Source: Lutjanus erythropterus (lineage: Eukaryota; Chordata; Actinopteri; Lutjaniformes; Lutjanidae). Taken from it: 64,000 nt of DNA. The stretch's first letter is position 1; each line of letters begins with the position of its first letter. Positions 1-12,299 of the stretch are shown here, in pieces. The notes beneath the pieces are model-generated. The model ran no database searches. It was not told where the DNA came from and saw only the letters and a list, made by a program, of their open reading frames with translations. The DNA lies in assembly GCA_020091685.1 (NCBI GenBank), contig CM034613.1, positions 7,192,864 to 7,256,863 of the forward strand. Direction: 5' to 3'. The translations under genes and the position numbers were made by a program.

Positions 1-257
1 TGTGGTAACATATTGCACTGGGCGAATGGCCAGGTTACTCTGACAGTATGCATACAGCCTTATTTTCATTTTCTAGATCCACATACTGACAAGCTTTGCT
101 GGTTTTACGAAATGCCATCTGTCCCACTTTATGCTTGTCCCTTGTATTCTGGCTGTAAGTCCAGTATCCACTCTGCTTTTAGCTTTGTTTTGGTCTCCAC
201 CAACTCAGAGGAAATGTGTCTACTTGTGTCCTAAATGCTCTACTTGGTAGCTGCTAC
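1..257. other. Intergenic, nothing recognised
   Basis: AT-rich single-copy-looking sequence before the first transposon. A short 73-codon frame has no recognisable features. Confidence 0.5.
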
Positions 258-265
258 TTAGCATG

Positions 266-1085
266 AAGGGGTGGAAGTAACTAATATTCAAATTGTTGTA
301 AATAAGTCATTTTTTGGGGGGTACTTGTACTTTTAGAAGTAGATTTTCAAGTCTGTAGTTTAACTTGTACTTAAGTATGCATTACACTTTGTAATCTACT
401 TAGTTACTTTTAAAATCATAATTGATTACTGAGAACAATTTGAATTCATATCCAAATCTTTCATCTGCTTTTGTTGTAGCCAATCAGGTTATCTGATCAT
501 GAACAGCTAATGAAAACCAGAATATGGATGAAAACCCAAACACTGCAGCAGCACAGGCTCTGAGTAAGGATGATTAATCATTAATCGATTCATCGCCACT
601 GAGGATTTAACCAGTTAAAGATGTGCCATCAATATTTAATCAATAGTCTAGATATGGCAATAACTGCACCTCATTTAACAGTGTTTAGTCTGTTGGATTC
701 GTTGAATAAGAAAAATAAAACTTTAAAAATGAAACCAAAAAAAAAAAGAAAATTGAAAATGGTTGTGTTTTGTATCTACAAACAATTGATTGTTTGTGTT
801 TTCATTGGTCGAGAAAAATGGACAAAATTTGCAATTTGTTGTGGTAATTTAAACTGAAGGTTTGGACAAATAGAAAAATCCCCTTTGATTAAATGCTGCT
901 ACTGATAAAGCATTAAACACCAGCGGTTAATAAGTAACTAATACTCTGAGTAGTTTTTTAGAAGAATACTTTGTACTTTTACTTATTTTTTAGCACCTGT
1001 ACTTTTACCTGTTATTGAGTAATATTTTAGTAATGTAACAGTACTTGTAGTTAAAGACAGGTTTTCTGTACTCTTTCCGCCACTG
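266..1085. mobile_element. Non-autonomous hAT-type element with target duplication
   Basis: The left end reads AAGGGGTGGAAGTAACTAA and the right end, on the minus strand, reads CAGTGGCGGAAAGAGTAC, a terminal pair common in fish hAT repeats. Both subterminal parts are rich in TACTTGTACTTTTA-like words in opposite orientation. Flanking 8-mers TTAGCATG (258-265) and ATAGCAAG (1086-1093) agree at six of eight bases, as expected for an old hAT target duplication. There is no transposase inside. Confidence 0.7.
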
Positions 1086-1093
1086 ATAGCAAG

Positions 1094-2430
1094 TAGCTAT
1101 CTAGTTAGTTGTCCGTTGTTCTGTTTTATTTGATCATGTTTTCTGTAAGAAGCTGCCTGTTGCTTCTGGAAATGACTCTGAGTGGAAACAGTGAAAGAAA
1201 ACAGTAAAACTGTGGGCCGTAATTCCAAAATGCTCTGTAGAGCTGAGAAATCTTTTGATTATTCTCTGTGGGCTCATCAAATGACCTCTTTCATGATACA
1301 CACCACATTTGATCACAATGATTTGATCCATTGTTAATATAAATAAATATGTGGTTTAACTCACAACAGAGTCGTGGCTTTAGCTTTCCAGTCTGGTGAA
1401 TAATTACAAGCTATTTTCATAAATAAACTGTAAAAGATGCTACAGGGAAACATTTGTTGCAAGATCATGAAATGAGGACAAGAAGCATTGATATTCTGAT
1501 ACAGAAACAGATCATCGCACGGTCTTTATTGATCTCTGTCGGCAATATAACTTCATCTCTCAGCCCTCCCAGTCTCGGTTTCTCCTCCTCCGTGTCCTCA
1601 CAGTGGGTTCAGATGACAACAGGTGTGAGCGTGGGCAGCTCAGCTACAGTGTAGCGCACGCCTTTATATTCTGGCAGTAAAGTTTGCTCAAGTAATTTCA
1701 CTTCAAAGATTCGAGGCCGTGACCAATTTTTCTTACTCGCCTCAGATTCCCTTCGTGACGATAGTAATTACACATGGATTTAATTAATGTGGGAACAGGA
1801 AGGGAGGAGCAGGGGGGTCTTTGAACTGTATGTTTGGAGTATACGGAGAAAGAGTCAGAAAAAAAGAGAAGGAGTGAGAGATTAGTGAGCGAAGGCAGAA
1901 TGAGTTATTTTAGATCTCAAATGTGTGCCAGAGCTTAGGCCAAAAATCTCCGGTGGATCCGTAATATGTCAGTCTTTCTTCTGTCAGCTCCTTTATCCAT
2001 CTGTCCCTTCTGTCTAATCTTTTCCTTGTTGGAAGTTTAATGCGTCCCGTTCGCCTCTCCATCACACGTGCCCTGCCTTTCTCCCAGGCCCCCTCTGGGA
2101 TGGTAGCTTCCCTCCCTCTCCTCCAGCTCCTTCCTCACTTGTTCCCTTTTCTCCCAGGCTGCAGAAGTGAAGGGAGGGAGAAGAGAGAGAGAAAAAAAAA
2201 AAAAGGCAGACGGCACAAGACAACTCCTCAGCGCTGCGTCAGCACCGACCGCCTCTGGAGAATAATAAAACGGCGGGATAATTCAGCACTGACGAAGGGC
2301 TAATGAGGGATGGAGAGGAATGAGGGAGAGACGGAGGGGTGGAGGATGAGTGCAGGTGGTCTGTCATTCAGGTGAGACCACGCCATAAAAAATTATAAGT
2401 CCATAATTTGCAAAAACTTCTTAAAGAGGA
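1094..2430. other. Intergenic, nothing recognised
   Basis: Contains a purine-rich tract near 1840-1900 and a poly(A)-containing GA tract near 2180-2210. No gene or known repeat is recognised. Confidence 0.4.
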
Positions 2431-2835
2431 GGTGTAATCATTTTAGAGCCCTAAATAAGGTTTTCAGGTGCATAATGTTCCCTCGGCAGCCATATTGGAG
2501 TGTCTTCAACCATTGACTGTAAAATAAAGATGGACGACACTCGACTTCCTCCCACTGTATAAAAATTAAGCCAAACTGTACCGAATATGAGTGCTGCTTT
2601 ATCAGAAAAATGAACATCTGAACGAACATCAGTGTGATAAGAACTACCTGAAATAATGCTGTTAGCAGTTAGGTTAGGTTTAGGCACCAAAACTACTTGG
2701 TTTGGTTCAGCAAAACACTGTAACCTCCTTCCTACCTTTAATATTTTTATACCTCTGCAGTCATAATTACTACGGCCACTAGAGGTCGCTGCCTAACAAT
2801 AAACATAGCCTAAATACGCATCATAAGAAGCTGCA
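2430..2835. mobile_element. Probable teleost interspersed repeat
   Basis: Holds words that recur in many fish repeats: TGACTGTAAAATAAAGATGG at about 2514 and GCCACTAGAGGTCGCTGC near 2775. No inverted ends or target duplication could be defined, so boundaries are approximate. Confidence 0.4.
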
Positions 2836-3059
2836 TATACAGATGACCTATCCACCCGACATGACAAGACACAACAAAACTATTACTATTGGTTCTATAC
2901 CCACATGATGGGTATTTTACCATGTAGTCAATATAGATAAAATCATGTATTTATTTTAATCTTGATCTATTTGAAATAAAATATAGAATTGGCTATCTTG
3001 TGGTGAGATTGTTTAGTCCAACACAGTTTCCACAGACAAGAATCAATTTTGTCTCTTAA

Positions 3060-3305
3060 CTTTTTTTAGGGGATATATTGGTAGAAAGTGAGACTGTAAT
3101 CATAATGAAAATGGAACACAATGTTCATAAGTGTGCTTTCATTAGTGTCTAATGCCCTGAAAACACGAATCGTTGTTACATCTACAGAACGTACAGGTCC
3201 TCTTCCAGGGAGTCTGCCTTGTTTCTACAGTAGCCTAGAACAGACAAACCAAACACCGGCTCTAGAGAGGACATTTAGTGTTTTTTTGCGATGGGGAAGT
3301 TGAGC
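3060..3305 (+). mobile_element. Teleost non-autonomous repeat, copy 1
   Basis: Matches a very common fish repeat with words such as GGGGATATATTGGTAGAAA, GCTTTCATTAGTGTCTAATG, CTACAGTAGCCTAGAACAG and CTCTAGAGAGGACATTTA. The outer end (AGTGTGTAGGATT-like) is missing here. A related copy lies at 27800-27975. Identified from memory of the family, not by search. Confidence 0.6.
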
Positions 3306-3970
3306 TAGAAAGCTCCAGAATAGCTACTACATGAACTTTGTGTTTATTCCTTTAATGACAGTTGACATAATGACATATTTTGTGAATTTTTAATTTTCCC
3401 TACTGGGCTGTGTCAAGAATAGAAGAATCACAGGTTTTGAACACTAATGTTTAACATTTGAAAACATATTTTTAAAGTGACTGACTACATCTTGGTTTGG
3501 GATTTTTGTCTACTCTCTTCTCCACTGAACAAATCTCTTATGGGACATTGATAAAACTTGCACGTCTGTGCTGTTGTATGTGTCAAATTAACACGGGCCA
3601 TCTGTTAGCAGCATATTTGTTAGTAATGTGAGGGGAGAGCAATCATACTGTATCTCTAATGCATGAGCCCTTTTAAACACTGGAGGGTACATCAAAGTGG
3701 GTGTGTGGCTGAGGAAATCACACGCACTCTCAGAAAACTAGCAGGACGATGGTGCCAGTTTGTCATTGTGTCACCAGAAGAATCTTAAGCCTTTCATCTG
3801 ATGTGAATTAGTCATTTACCACAGATGAAAGTGTCATGATCATACAAAAAAAGAGGAAATGAAAGTAAAGAAACATGTCCTGCAGCCTCACGCAGCATTT
3901 TTCAACATTTTTCAGCATTTTTCAACAGGTGATGCTCCGTCTTTATCTCTTTTCTTTCTCTCTCCCTCTC
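3306..3970. other. Intergenic, nothing recognised
   Basis: AT-rich sequence with no gene-like frame or repeat recognised. Confidence 0.4.
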
Positions 3971-3978
3971 CCATCTGC

Positions 3979-4026
3979 ACACACACACACACACACACTC
4001 TCACACACACACACACACACACACAC
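3979..4026. repeat. (CA)n microsatellite
   Basis: CA run broken once by a CTCT interruption near 4000. The first of three long CA tracts within 600 bases. Confidence 0.95.
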
Positions 4027-4195
4027 TGCATCTGATGCCAACAGCAGCATCTGCAAAGTTGAAAGGAGGAGAGCGAAGGAGAGGAGAGGAGGAAGAGATG
4101 TTGGTCAATAAAAGTAATTGTGTCCAATGACAGACATGACTGCCAGCATTACAATCACCGGTGACGTCATCGAGCACCCTCTGCAGGAGTGTCTG

Positions 4196-4198
<3 letters not shown>

Positions 4199-4262
<64 letters not shown>
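4199..4262. repeat. (CA)n microsatellite, longest in cluster
   Basis: Uninterrupted CA run of about 64 bases. Confidence 0.97.
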
Positions 4263-4266
<4 letters not shown>

Positions 4267-4512
4267 CCATCACTTCAGAGGACATTGACTTTCTTTCATT
4301 TCCTAACCCTAACCCAAGCCTTCACCCAAAAATTGAATGATTTACGTCATGGGGACAGATGTGTGTCCCTGCAACGTGAGGACAACATGTCCAGACACAC
4401 ATACAGACAGAAAGAGGCAGACAACAGAGGAGAGGAAGAGGTTTGTACAACATAATGAAGGAACAGAGATGTGACAAAGATTAATTCTGCAAACACTCAT
4501 TTGCACCAAAAC

Positions 4513-4577
<65 letters not shown>
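4513..4577. repeat. Compound (CT)n(CA)n microsatellite
   Basis: CT run of about 15 bases passing directly into a CA run of about 50 bases. Confidence 0.95.
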
Positions 4578-4582
<5 letters not shown>

Positions 4583-5339
4583 GATGCAGCGGACACAGCA
4601 AACTAATGACAACCCCAACAGAAAAAGTGCTTATGTCAAGAACAGTGGGGGGAAACACTCAGCGTGAGGAGGACGTACTCAGCCAAAGACTCTCTCTGTG
4701 TTTTTGTGTTTTTCTTTTGTCCCTCCTGAGTCTGGAGATGAGAAAACTTGAGGCTTTTTCTGGCCAAGCCACAAAGTCAACAGTATCGACTGCAGTGTCA
4801 AAAATCAATGAGCACAAAAATCATTTTGGCATCTCTGCCTCAGCTGAGAGCCAAACATATGGCGCCTCATTTGTATAAGGCATTCATACCTTACACAATG
4901 AAGGAGATTAGTTTTAGCTTAACACACACAATAGGTGAAAATGTGACCCACTGATATTTCACAGCATTAAATCAGAGCGGCTGCTCCGGTGTGGCACAAC
5001 ATTGGCTGAGGCCCCAGGTGCTCAAACGAATTTAAAGCAGAGCTGACCTTTGATAGAAGCTTCCTGGCCGTGACTCCTGTCCAAACGTTGTTGATCATCT
5101 GTATCAGCTGCTCCCTTTGTCGACACTGTAAGTGAGAGGAATAGCTGTTCACAATGGTTACAGGTATTGTGTGATGAGTACGGTCACAAGAAGTTAAGAC
5201 TAAGTTTAGAATATCACACTAAGATTCAGACTTGGATTAGGATGGGTTAGTCTCCAGACGACAAAGAGAAAAACAACACCGGCGACTGCTGTAAGGGTCA
5301 GCAGCTAATGTGCTCATGTTAGCATCTTAACATACAACT
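4578..5339. other. Intergenic, nothing recognised
   Basis: Several short overlapping frames on both strands but no recognisable protein or repeat. Confidence 0.4.
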
Positions 5340-5665
5340 GTTTCAGCTGTGTTTTTGATGGGGGGGGGGATTCATGCAGGGCTATTTCTTGGTGGAGTGC
5401 AGTGACTTCCTGGGGAAGAGGTGACCACGAGGTCAAGCAACCTGCGGTGACTCCAAGAAGCCATTGTGCCTGTCCAAGAAACAGTCCCTCACATAACCTT
5501 GTGTAAAACAGCAAATTGTAATTTAAAATAAACAACATATAATGTGTTAATTAATGAGCTAGCTATTTCTTTTATCTATGCTCAGCTAACCCAACTGTCT
5601 GTCGCAGCAGCTTCATATCCAACAAACAGTTCAGGATTTTGGGAGAACCTGAAATCATGGCTCAT
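5340..5665. mobile_element. Teleost repeat of the CAGCAGCTTCATAT family, copy 1
   Basis: Contains GGAGTGCAGTGACTTCCTGG, CCCTCACATAACCTTGTGTA, ATGCTCAGCTAACCCAACTG and GCAGCTTCATATCCAACAAA, in the order found in a widespread fish repeat. Related pieces lie at about 28230-28425 and 52640-52960. Ends are not sharp. Confidence 0.5.
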
Positions 5666-6900
5666 TCATGCACTGGAGCTATATGTACCTTTAATCTATG
5701 TAAACTAGAGAGTATTATCAATGGAAGTGATGAGAGGACTATTTTTTACCAACTGCAGATTAAGAGGAAGGAGTTGATTCTCTCTGACATTCTCTCCACC
5801 GTCATTGTTGTTTGTGATTGGTTTAAAGGCAGGGCGATTTTTTTCCCTACAGCAGAATGTGTATGCATGGAGACAGATCTTTCTCCAGCTATGAGCGCGG
5901 TGGAGAGAGGTCTTGCAATGAGAGACTACACGAGATGGCGGACACAATTGACCTGGATATGCTCGGTAGAGGGACTGCTTTTACCTTGTCCTCTCCCACA
6001 AATGAAGCTTTGTTTGATCAGTGTTTGTTTGCCGGCTTTTGTCATGTGATGATTTTAGCTAAAGGATATTTACACCAGCTCTGTGTTGCTTTGCTTCTTT
6101 ACCACCACAAAGTTAACAGTGTCAGTGGCCTGTTCTGGCTGTCTGATCTCTACATGGCTACCATTCATGGGGATTAATCCCAAATTAAACTAATTAACAG
6201 GGTTAAACATCAAAGCGTCTTTATTAAATGAAACATCTACATTTGTGGTGTCTTTTGGGATTGAAAATTCAAGCAAAACTACGGGACCTGGGAAGGCAAG
6301 TGAAGTTTCCTTGAGAAGGCAATTTCTTAAAGTGATTTCAGAGCACCTATGCCACTGCAAACCTAAAACTTGCTGGAGAATACAAAGTAGTTACAGAAGA
6401 GTGGCTACACGGGGAGTTACATGGTCAAAAGAGTGCGTTAATCAGGAATTTTACTACAGTTTTAATGTGCGTCAGTCAGTGAGAACTGCGAACTATCAGC
6501 TTAATGGTGTGGGATTTACAATCAGCTATGACGGGGGCCATTATGACGACGGGTGCTTTTGCAGCCGAGGCTGGACAAGGGTAAAAGGTGGGGAGACACC
6601 CGCAATGTGTGATCTGCATGAAAAGCATGCAGAGATATGCAGAGCTCTCTCCTGGTCGCCCTCCCATCCTCTCCTCCAAACTCTTAATACACGTGATTCA
6701 GTAATGGAGATTAATGCACGCTGGCACAGGAACAAATTTAACACACACACACACACAGTGGGGATGATGGTGAGAAAGGCAGAGAGAGTGAATATAAAAC
6801 AATAGAGTGTGTGTTGAGGGGTGTCCTGGGCCAGTAGAAACGAGGACAGAGATGAAAGATAGATTGGATTCAGAAATAGGAAAGGGCTGCACTGACCGGT
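5666..6900. other. Intergenic; open frames without recognisable protein
   Basis: Frames of 136 and 186 codons on the plus strand show no domain, no splice logic and biased, repeat-like content. A short CA run lies at 6741-6757. Confidence 0.4.
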
Positions 6901-6929
6901 CACCACAAACTTTTAACACTCTTACAACA

Positions 6930-7880
6930 CCTTTAGAAATCTGGGTTGCAAAAAGGTTCTTCCTGAAGCGCTGAGGACCCAGGGCAGGTTCTTGTTAGCA
7001 CCCTTAGAAAGTGGTGGAAAGGTTCTGGACAGAGTCCTCAAACAGTGTTCTGGGTGGAACCCTGTGGGTGGGTTCTAGATGGTTAAAAAGTTTGATCCTA
7101 TGATAGGGCCCTCAAAATATAAAAGAATTCTTGGCAGAACCCCTTGGATGGGTTTGAGATAAAGCACACCTGATATATAAAAGGGTTCTTGTTACATCCC
7201 TGTTGGTGGGTTCTAGATAAAAGTCTTGTAATATAAAAAGCATTCTCCATAGAAACCCCTGGGTGGGTTCTTGTTAGCTCCCTTAGACGGTGTAAAGGTT
7301 CTGGAAGATCCCCGAATAGTATTCTGGGTGGAGCCTTATGGGTGAGTTTCAGATGAGACCTTTGGAATATAAAAGGGTTCTCAGTAGAACCCATTCGGTG
7401 GGTTCTAGATAAAAGCCTTGTAATATAAAAAGCATTCTCCATAGAAATCCCTAGGTGTGTTCTTGTTAGCACCCTTAGATAGTTGAAAGGTTCTGGAAAA
7501 TCCCCCAAGTAGTTTTCTGGGTGGAGATTCAGATGAGAGATTTCAATTATAAAAGGGTTCTCGGCAGAACCCCTTTGTGAGTTCTAGATAAGAGCCTTGG
7601 AATATAAAACAGTTAGAGTAGAATCCCCTGGGTGCCTTTTTAGATGAAACCCTTGTACTTTTAAAAGGGGTTCTCCGTAGGAACCCCTGGGTGATTTCTT
7701 TTTAGGACCTTTAGAAGGTGAAAATGTTGTCTGGGTGGAACTGTAACACCATAGAAAGGTTCTCTGTAGAGCATGTCATTAGAAGTTCTGGGTGAAACCT
7801 CTCACAAATCGTTCTGTGTATAAACTCTAATGAAGGATTCTGGGTAGAAACCTTTTTAAAAGGTTCTGCCAAAAACCAAA
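6930..7880. repeat. Higher-order GGTTCT minisatellite
   Basis: Tandem array of degenerate sub-units of roughly 55-65 bases, each holding forms of GGTTCTAGATAAAAGCC, AATATAAAAGGGTTCTC and AGAACCCCTGGGTGGGTTCT. Sub-units group into larger blocks of about 190 bases marked by TTCTTGTTAGCACCCTTAGA at about 6993, 7269 and 7460, with AAAAAGCATTCTCCATAGAA near 7236 and 7428. Divergence rises toward the right end. Confidence 0.85.
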
Positions 7881-7905
7881 AGGGGTTCTCCTAGGGGGAC
7901 AAGCT

Positions 7906-9540
7906 GTTTCTAAGCTATTTCTAAGCGTGCAAGGAGGTTGTAACATCCAGCTTGCCTGCCTAAATGCTTCTAGGGCATGAACACACACACATATGATGGC
8001 ACACACACACTAACAAACATGAACCTCTTCATTTATGCAGGATGTAACCAGGATGACAGGATGAGCTTACGGTGGCCCAGTGGCACTGACTAGTGTTACT
8101 GTTGTGTGCGTCAGGTGAACACATGTCCCCGTTCAGCCCCAGTTTCTCAGTGACAGGCAGCCCGGTGCTATAGAGTTACAGCCTGGCCTCGTTCACACCA
8201 CTTTATAGCCACAAACACACACAAACTGAGGAGGCTGCCTGAGGGCTGAGGTTACTGTGGCCTATTTACGAGGCAGATTTGGTCACAATTACTGGCAAGA
8301 GATACTGATGAGGACACATGCAGGTAGGATGGGGACACATGAATGCGATGGAGGAACCAGTAAAAACACATTTTCTGGTGGTGTATAATGTAAAATATAA
8401 ATATAAATGTAAACACGTATATTAGATTAGATGTTTGCTTTCCAATGTTAGCAGCTTTTTGCATGAATATCATATTTTTGCTATAGGTTTCAACTCAGAG
8501 ATAAAAAAGAGTAAAAGGCTATTGAAAAAAAAAAAAAAAAACTGGCCTGAGCAGCTGGACTGAGTCTTGATCAAGTCCAGCTGGGTTTATCAGTGTGAAA
8601 AAGCAAATTTGCCAACATTTGACTGTTTTTTATATGATAAACAGGATATATCCTGCATTTATGTGCTCTTTGAAAAGTCCAGTTTCTGGAGTTGGGAAGT
8701 TGTTCGTCTGACTTTGGTGTGTTCATGAGTTTTTAAGTCATGTCTGCACCACTGTGAGGGATGTCCACTGTCTATTAATATGTCCAACGTTACTGTGGGT
8801 AAATAACTCTTCAAACTAATCTAGGTTACTCTGAGGGGGTTAGCAACTAATGGTCAAAACCCGATACCATAGCCTATTACCAGTCTCATGTGAGCAAAAT
8901 TTTATATCCAATATGTGAATTAATAAAATGAGGTGATAAAATCAAAATTTTAAAAGCTTCTGAATATGCACCAAAATTAAGATGAACATGGAGAGTCTCA
9001 AACAAGCAAAATACAGACTGGTGCAAGTTTAAACCTAAGCTAATATGAGTGTGGAGTTTAGAGGTTATGATAGTACATCTTAATCGTCTCATTCATTCAT
9101 GGGGTCACTCAGAGCGTGGACAGTCACATCTGTAACTCACACGATCCAGTGGTTTCCTCGCTTCATAATCTGCTTAATAGACATCAACAGATTGCTGCTG
9201 TCACCGTGTGCATGTGCTTTAGGGTATTAATAAAAAATGATATGAAGTGTGTTTGTACCAAAACATCTGTGCCATCATCACATAACTAATGACAGACAAC
9301 AACTAAATATTTCTAAATGTCAGGGATCGCCAGGGGACACAAGCAAATATTATATCTTGTCTTCGGCATATGCGCAGCATTTGATTACTAGTTTATGAAA
9401 GATTTTTCAAGGAACCTTACTGGGCATCTTAATTGTTGCAAAGTGAAGATTTCCTCAAGGATCTTGAGAGAATTTTAAGAATGACACTTTACCTGGCAGC
9501 CTGCCTGAACTTGGGGCGACAGAAACAGCTCACATAAACC
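7906..9540. other. Intergenic, nothing recognised
   Basis: Includes a poly(A) run near 8525-8541. No gene or clear repeat is seen. Confidence 0.4.
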
Positions 9541-9658
9541 AAATATTGTAAATTAAATAGGGATTCAACCTACTTAATATAGCATCCATGGCTCCGACTC
9601 ACTATTCGGACTGCAGTACTCATTTTTGAACACTAGGGTCTTACATAATGCTGCTTTA
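9541..9658 (+). mobile_element. Teleost repeat with ATGGCTCCGACTCACTATTC core, copy 1
   Basis: Shares most bases with 38048-38162, including GGACTGCAGTACTCATTTTT and the preceding ATTCAACCTACTTAATATAG. Two same-strand copies in one window show an interspersed repeat. Confidence 0.6.
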
Positions 9659-12200
9659 ATGAACACATTTCATCTTGAAACATGCAAAACAGAAACAACA
9701 TGCCTCTATTTTATAGAATATGAAGAGGCAATTAAATGTGAAACATAAGTATCAGCACAGTTCCGTTGGGAGTTTTTCATCAGGGGCACAATGTACATCA
9801 GTTAAGTAACGCCAACGTAAAGGTCATGAAAGTAGTAATTTTCGTTTCCTTTAGAAATGTTATGTGGTAGTTAAAATACAGTAGATTATTGTAGAAAATC
9901 TACAGCAGAGTTACAATAATCCCCATCCCAAAATAATTTAAATTAAATTACACTTTTTTGTTTGCTACTAAATCAACATCAGTGATGGAATTGTTTGCTA
10001 TTGCAATAACTGTACGGTGTCCTGTAAGGTATCGTTTTTGAATTTGAGAGTGACAGGACATGGAGAAGGAGAAAATAAAAGAAAAATTATGCAATTCATT
10101 AGGGGTTGCTTATTCTATCAGCAAGAATCTGTGCTGCTTAAGCATTCTGTCCCTGACCTTTGGCCCGTCCATGGACAAGAAAAAAAAAAAAGAATTCACT
10201 GACACCAATTAAAATCACGTTATGATTATTCTGCCTTAATTTGTATTCATGAAAGCCTCAGAACGACCCTATGAGCTGAATAAATAAGATTAATTTGAGC
10301 AGACACTGAAGTGTAGAGGCTGTTTGGTGCCCAAAATAACTGAGAATAATTTCCTGTGTAGTCTTTCATTCTGCGTGACCGTCTTACAGTCTCACCAGCA
10401 GTGAAAACAAGTCCTGCCCTAACATTTGCCGAGTCAGTGTTTTGATATTCGCAGCATGTGTATCTGAGTGTAGTGTCGGTCTGGAGCGTCCTCTCACTCT
10501 GCAAACACAGTGTGACAGAGGAGCACAGACTCAGGTGAAGCATCCTCGGTGCAAACACTGTGTTAGAGCGCCCTCTGTTGGACTGAAGACGTGTTACAGT
10601 TTAAATCAAATCCTGCCTGTGAAACTGTAGACATGATTCAGTGTTTTAATTACCTCTTCTTTTCACAGCAAGAAAAATAAACGTATTACACTTAGAATGA
10701 ATGTATTTCCACACAATGCGATTTGAAATGTAGTGATTTATTTCATGCTAAAGCTTGAAGATTGATCAATATAAACCCCCAGAAAATAAGTAATAAATAC
10801 AGCAAAATCAGCCATGATATCATCATACAGAGAAAATAATTTGCACTTATTAAAAAAAAGAAAAAAGGAGGAGCTCAAGTAATAAAAGAGATATGAAATT
10901 CAATTTCTCAAACTGTGGAGTGATTCAATACAGATGTTTATCTCAGCACTCGAGTACAGAGCAGAGTACATCTGTTGAGATAACGGTGAGAAATTAGATT
11001 TGATGCGTTCGCAAGTCGGGAACAGATTGGGGAGATACGGCGGATACATTCATTGTTTTTGGTCAGCTATTTATCCACAGAAGTTGAATGAATCTTAAAC
11101 AGGATTTATCAGAAGTTTGAGCACAAAAAAACAGCAGTGATTATAAACAGAGAGGATGTTTGGGAGTGTCGTCTGTGTTCCATGCAATCCCTGGACAGAT
11201 AGCAGTGATTCCCCCCTTTAACATCTACAGTAAATCTACACTGAAGTACGATTAGAGCAGGCGTTGTAAACCTTTCCATAGAAGGGGGCTTGATTGCATA
11301 TCTAGAAACTGACACTATTTGTAAAACACAGGATTTTTGCCACAAAGATTTCATGTGTACAATTCAGGAAAAACATTGATTGTTTGCAGTGTCTAGTAAT
11401 CTCTAACTAGGCCCGTTAAGGTACAAAGTGAGACACATTTTACGCTTCCAACACTCAGTCAAACATTAAAGAGGGCAATGAGAATGTACCTTTACATTAA
11501 CTAGAATTTCCAATAAATAAATGCTGCAATTTTCTTTATGAATATTCAGAACTTGAACAACATTTGAGCCTGTCTTGGGAAAAGTGCTGAAAACATCGTA
11601 ACACCGACACATGGCAGCTGAATACACACCCTGACTTCGACATTCTGTACCACCCTGACAACATGCTTTGGTTTTTCCTCGGGTTCAGTTCATTCATACA
11701 CACAGCGAAACACACACCACCAGTACAGACAGATGCTGTGAAACATTCATTCAGTAGTAAGCACATGACATTTGTAGACTCAAACTATGAGAGCAGATAT
11801 ATGGAAGCCCTGAGAGGCAGACGAGGAAGAAAATATTCTGGTGATCAATTTTTCTCTCTCCTGTGTTTGACTTCAAAACAGGGGAAGGTTTTCTTTTTTT
11901 TATTCTTTTGTGAAAACAGGTAAAAAAAAAAAAAAAAGCAGCTCTGGCAGGTGTTTTCTTTCTTTTTGTCAGGATGATTTTTTTTTAAGTGTGTGCTGTT
12001 GCAGTACTCACCACAAGAGGCTGAAGTACACCACTATCCTGTGTACACATGTACACATTGACACTGCATTGACTGCAACATCGCTGTTAGCCCCGTTTTG
12101 TAGGATGTCTTTTCACATGCATTGACAATGTTACGGCAACTGTTTAAAAAAAAAAAAAATCATATGATCCAAAGGCCAATGCAGCATCTACATATATATA
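9659..12200. other. Intergenic, nothing recognised
   Basis: Contains poly(A) tracts near 11922-11937 and a common fish repeat word, AGAGCGCCCTCTGTTGGACTG-like, near 10566. No coding exon is recognised on either strand. Confidence 0.4.
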
Positions 12201-12207
12201 AGTTGGG

Positions 12208-12292
12208 ATCATAGACCTTTATATGTCATCATATGAACTTTCCGTAGACATACTTTTCATAGGCATGTCATAGACATATATAGGTCTATGAT
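12208..12292. repeat. Inverted repeat with 20-base arms
   Basis: Arms at 12208-12227 and 12273-12292 are reverse complements at 19 of 20 bases (ATCATAGACCTTTATATGTC) around a 45-base AT-rich loop that is itself partly palindromic. Could be a small foldback element. Confidence 0.8.
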
Positions 12293-12299
12293 TCTGTGC

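Noticed and set aside
4001-4878. Several frames of 80-135 codons near the CA cluster
   Set aside because: They are CA/TG repeats read as Thr-His or Cys-Val runs.
5639-6805. Plus frames of 106-186 codons
   Set aside because: They overlap in different frames, lack splice-consistent structure or known domains, and adjoin a known fish repeat.
7098-7508. 136-codon minus-strand frame
   Set aside because: It is a translation of the higher-order minisatellite; its internal protein repeat follows the DNA repeat.
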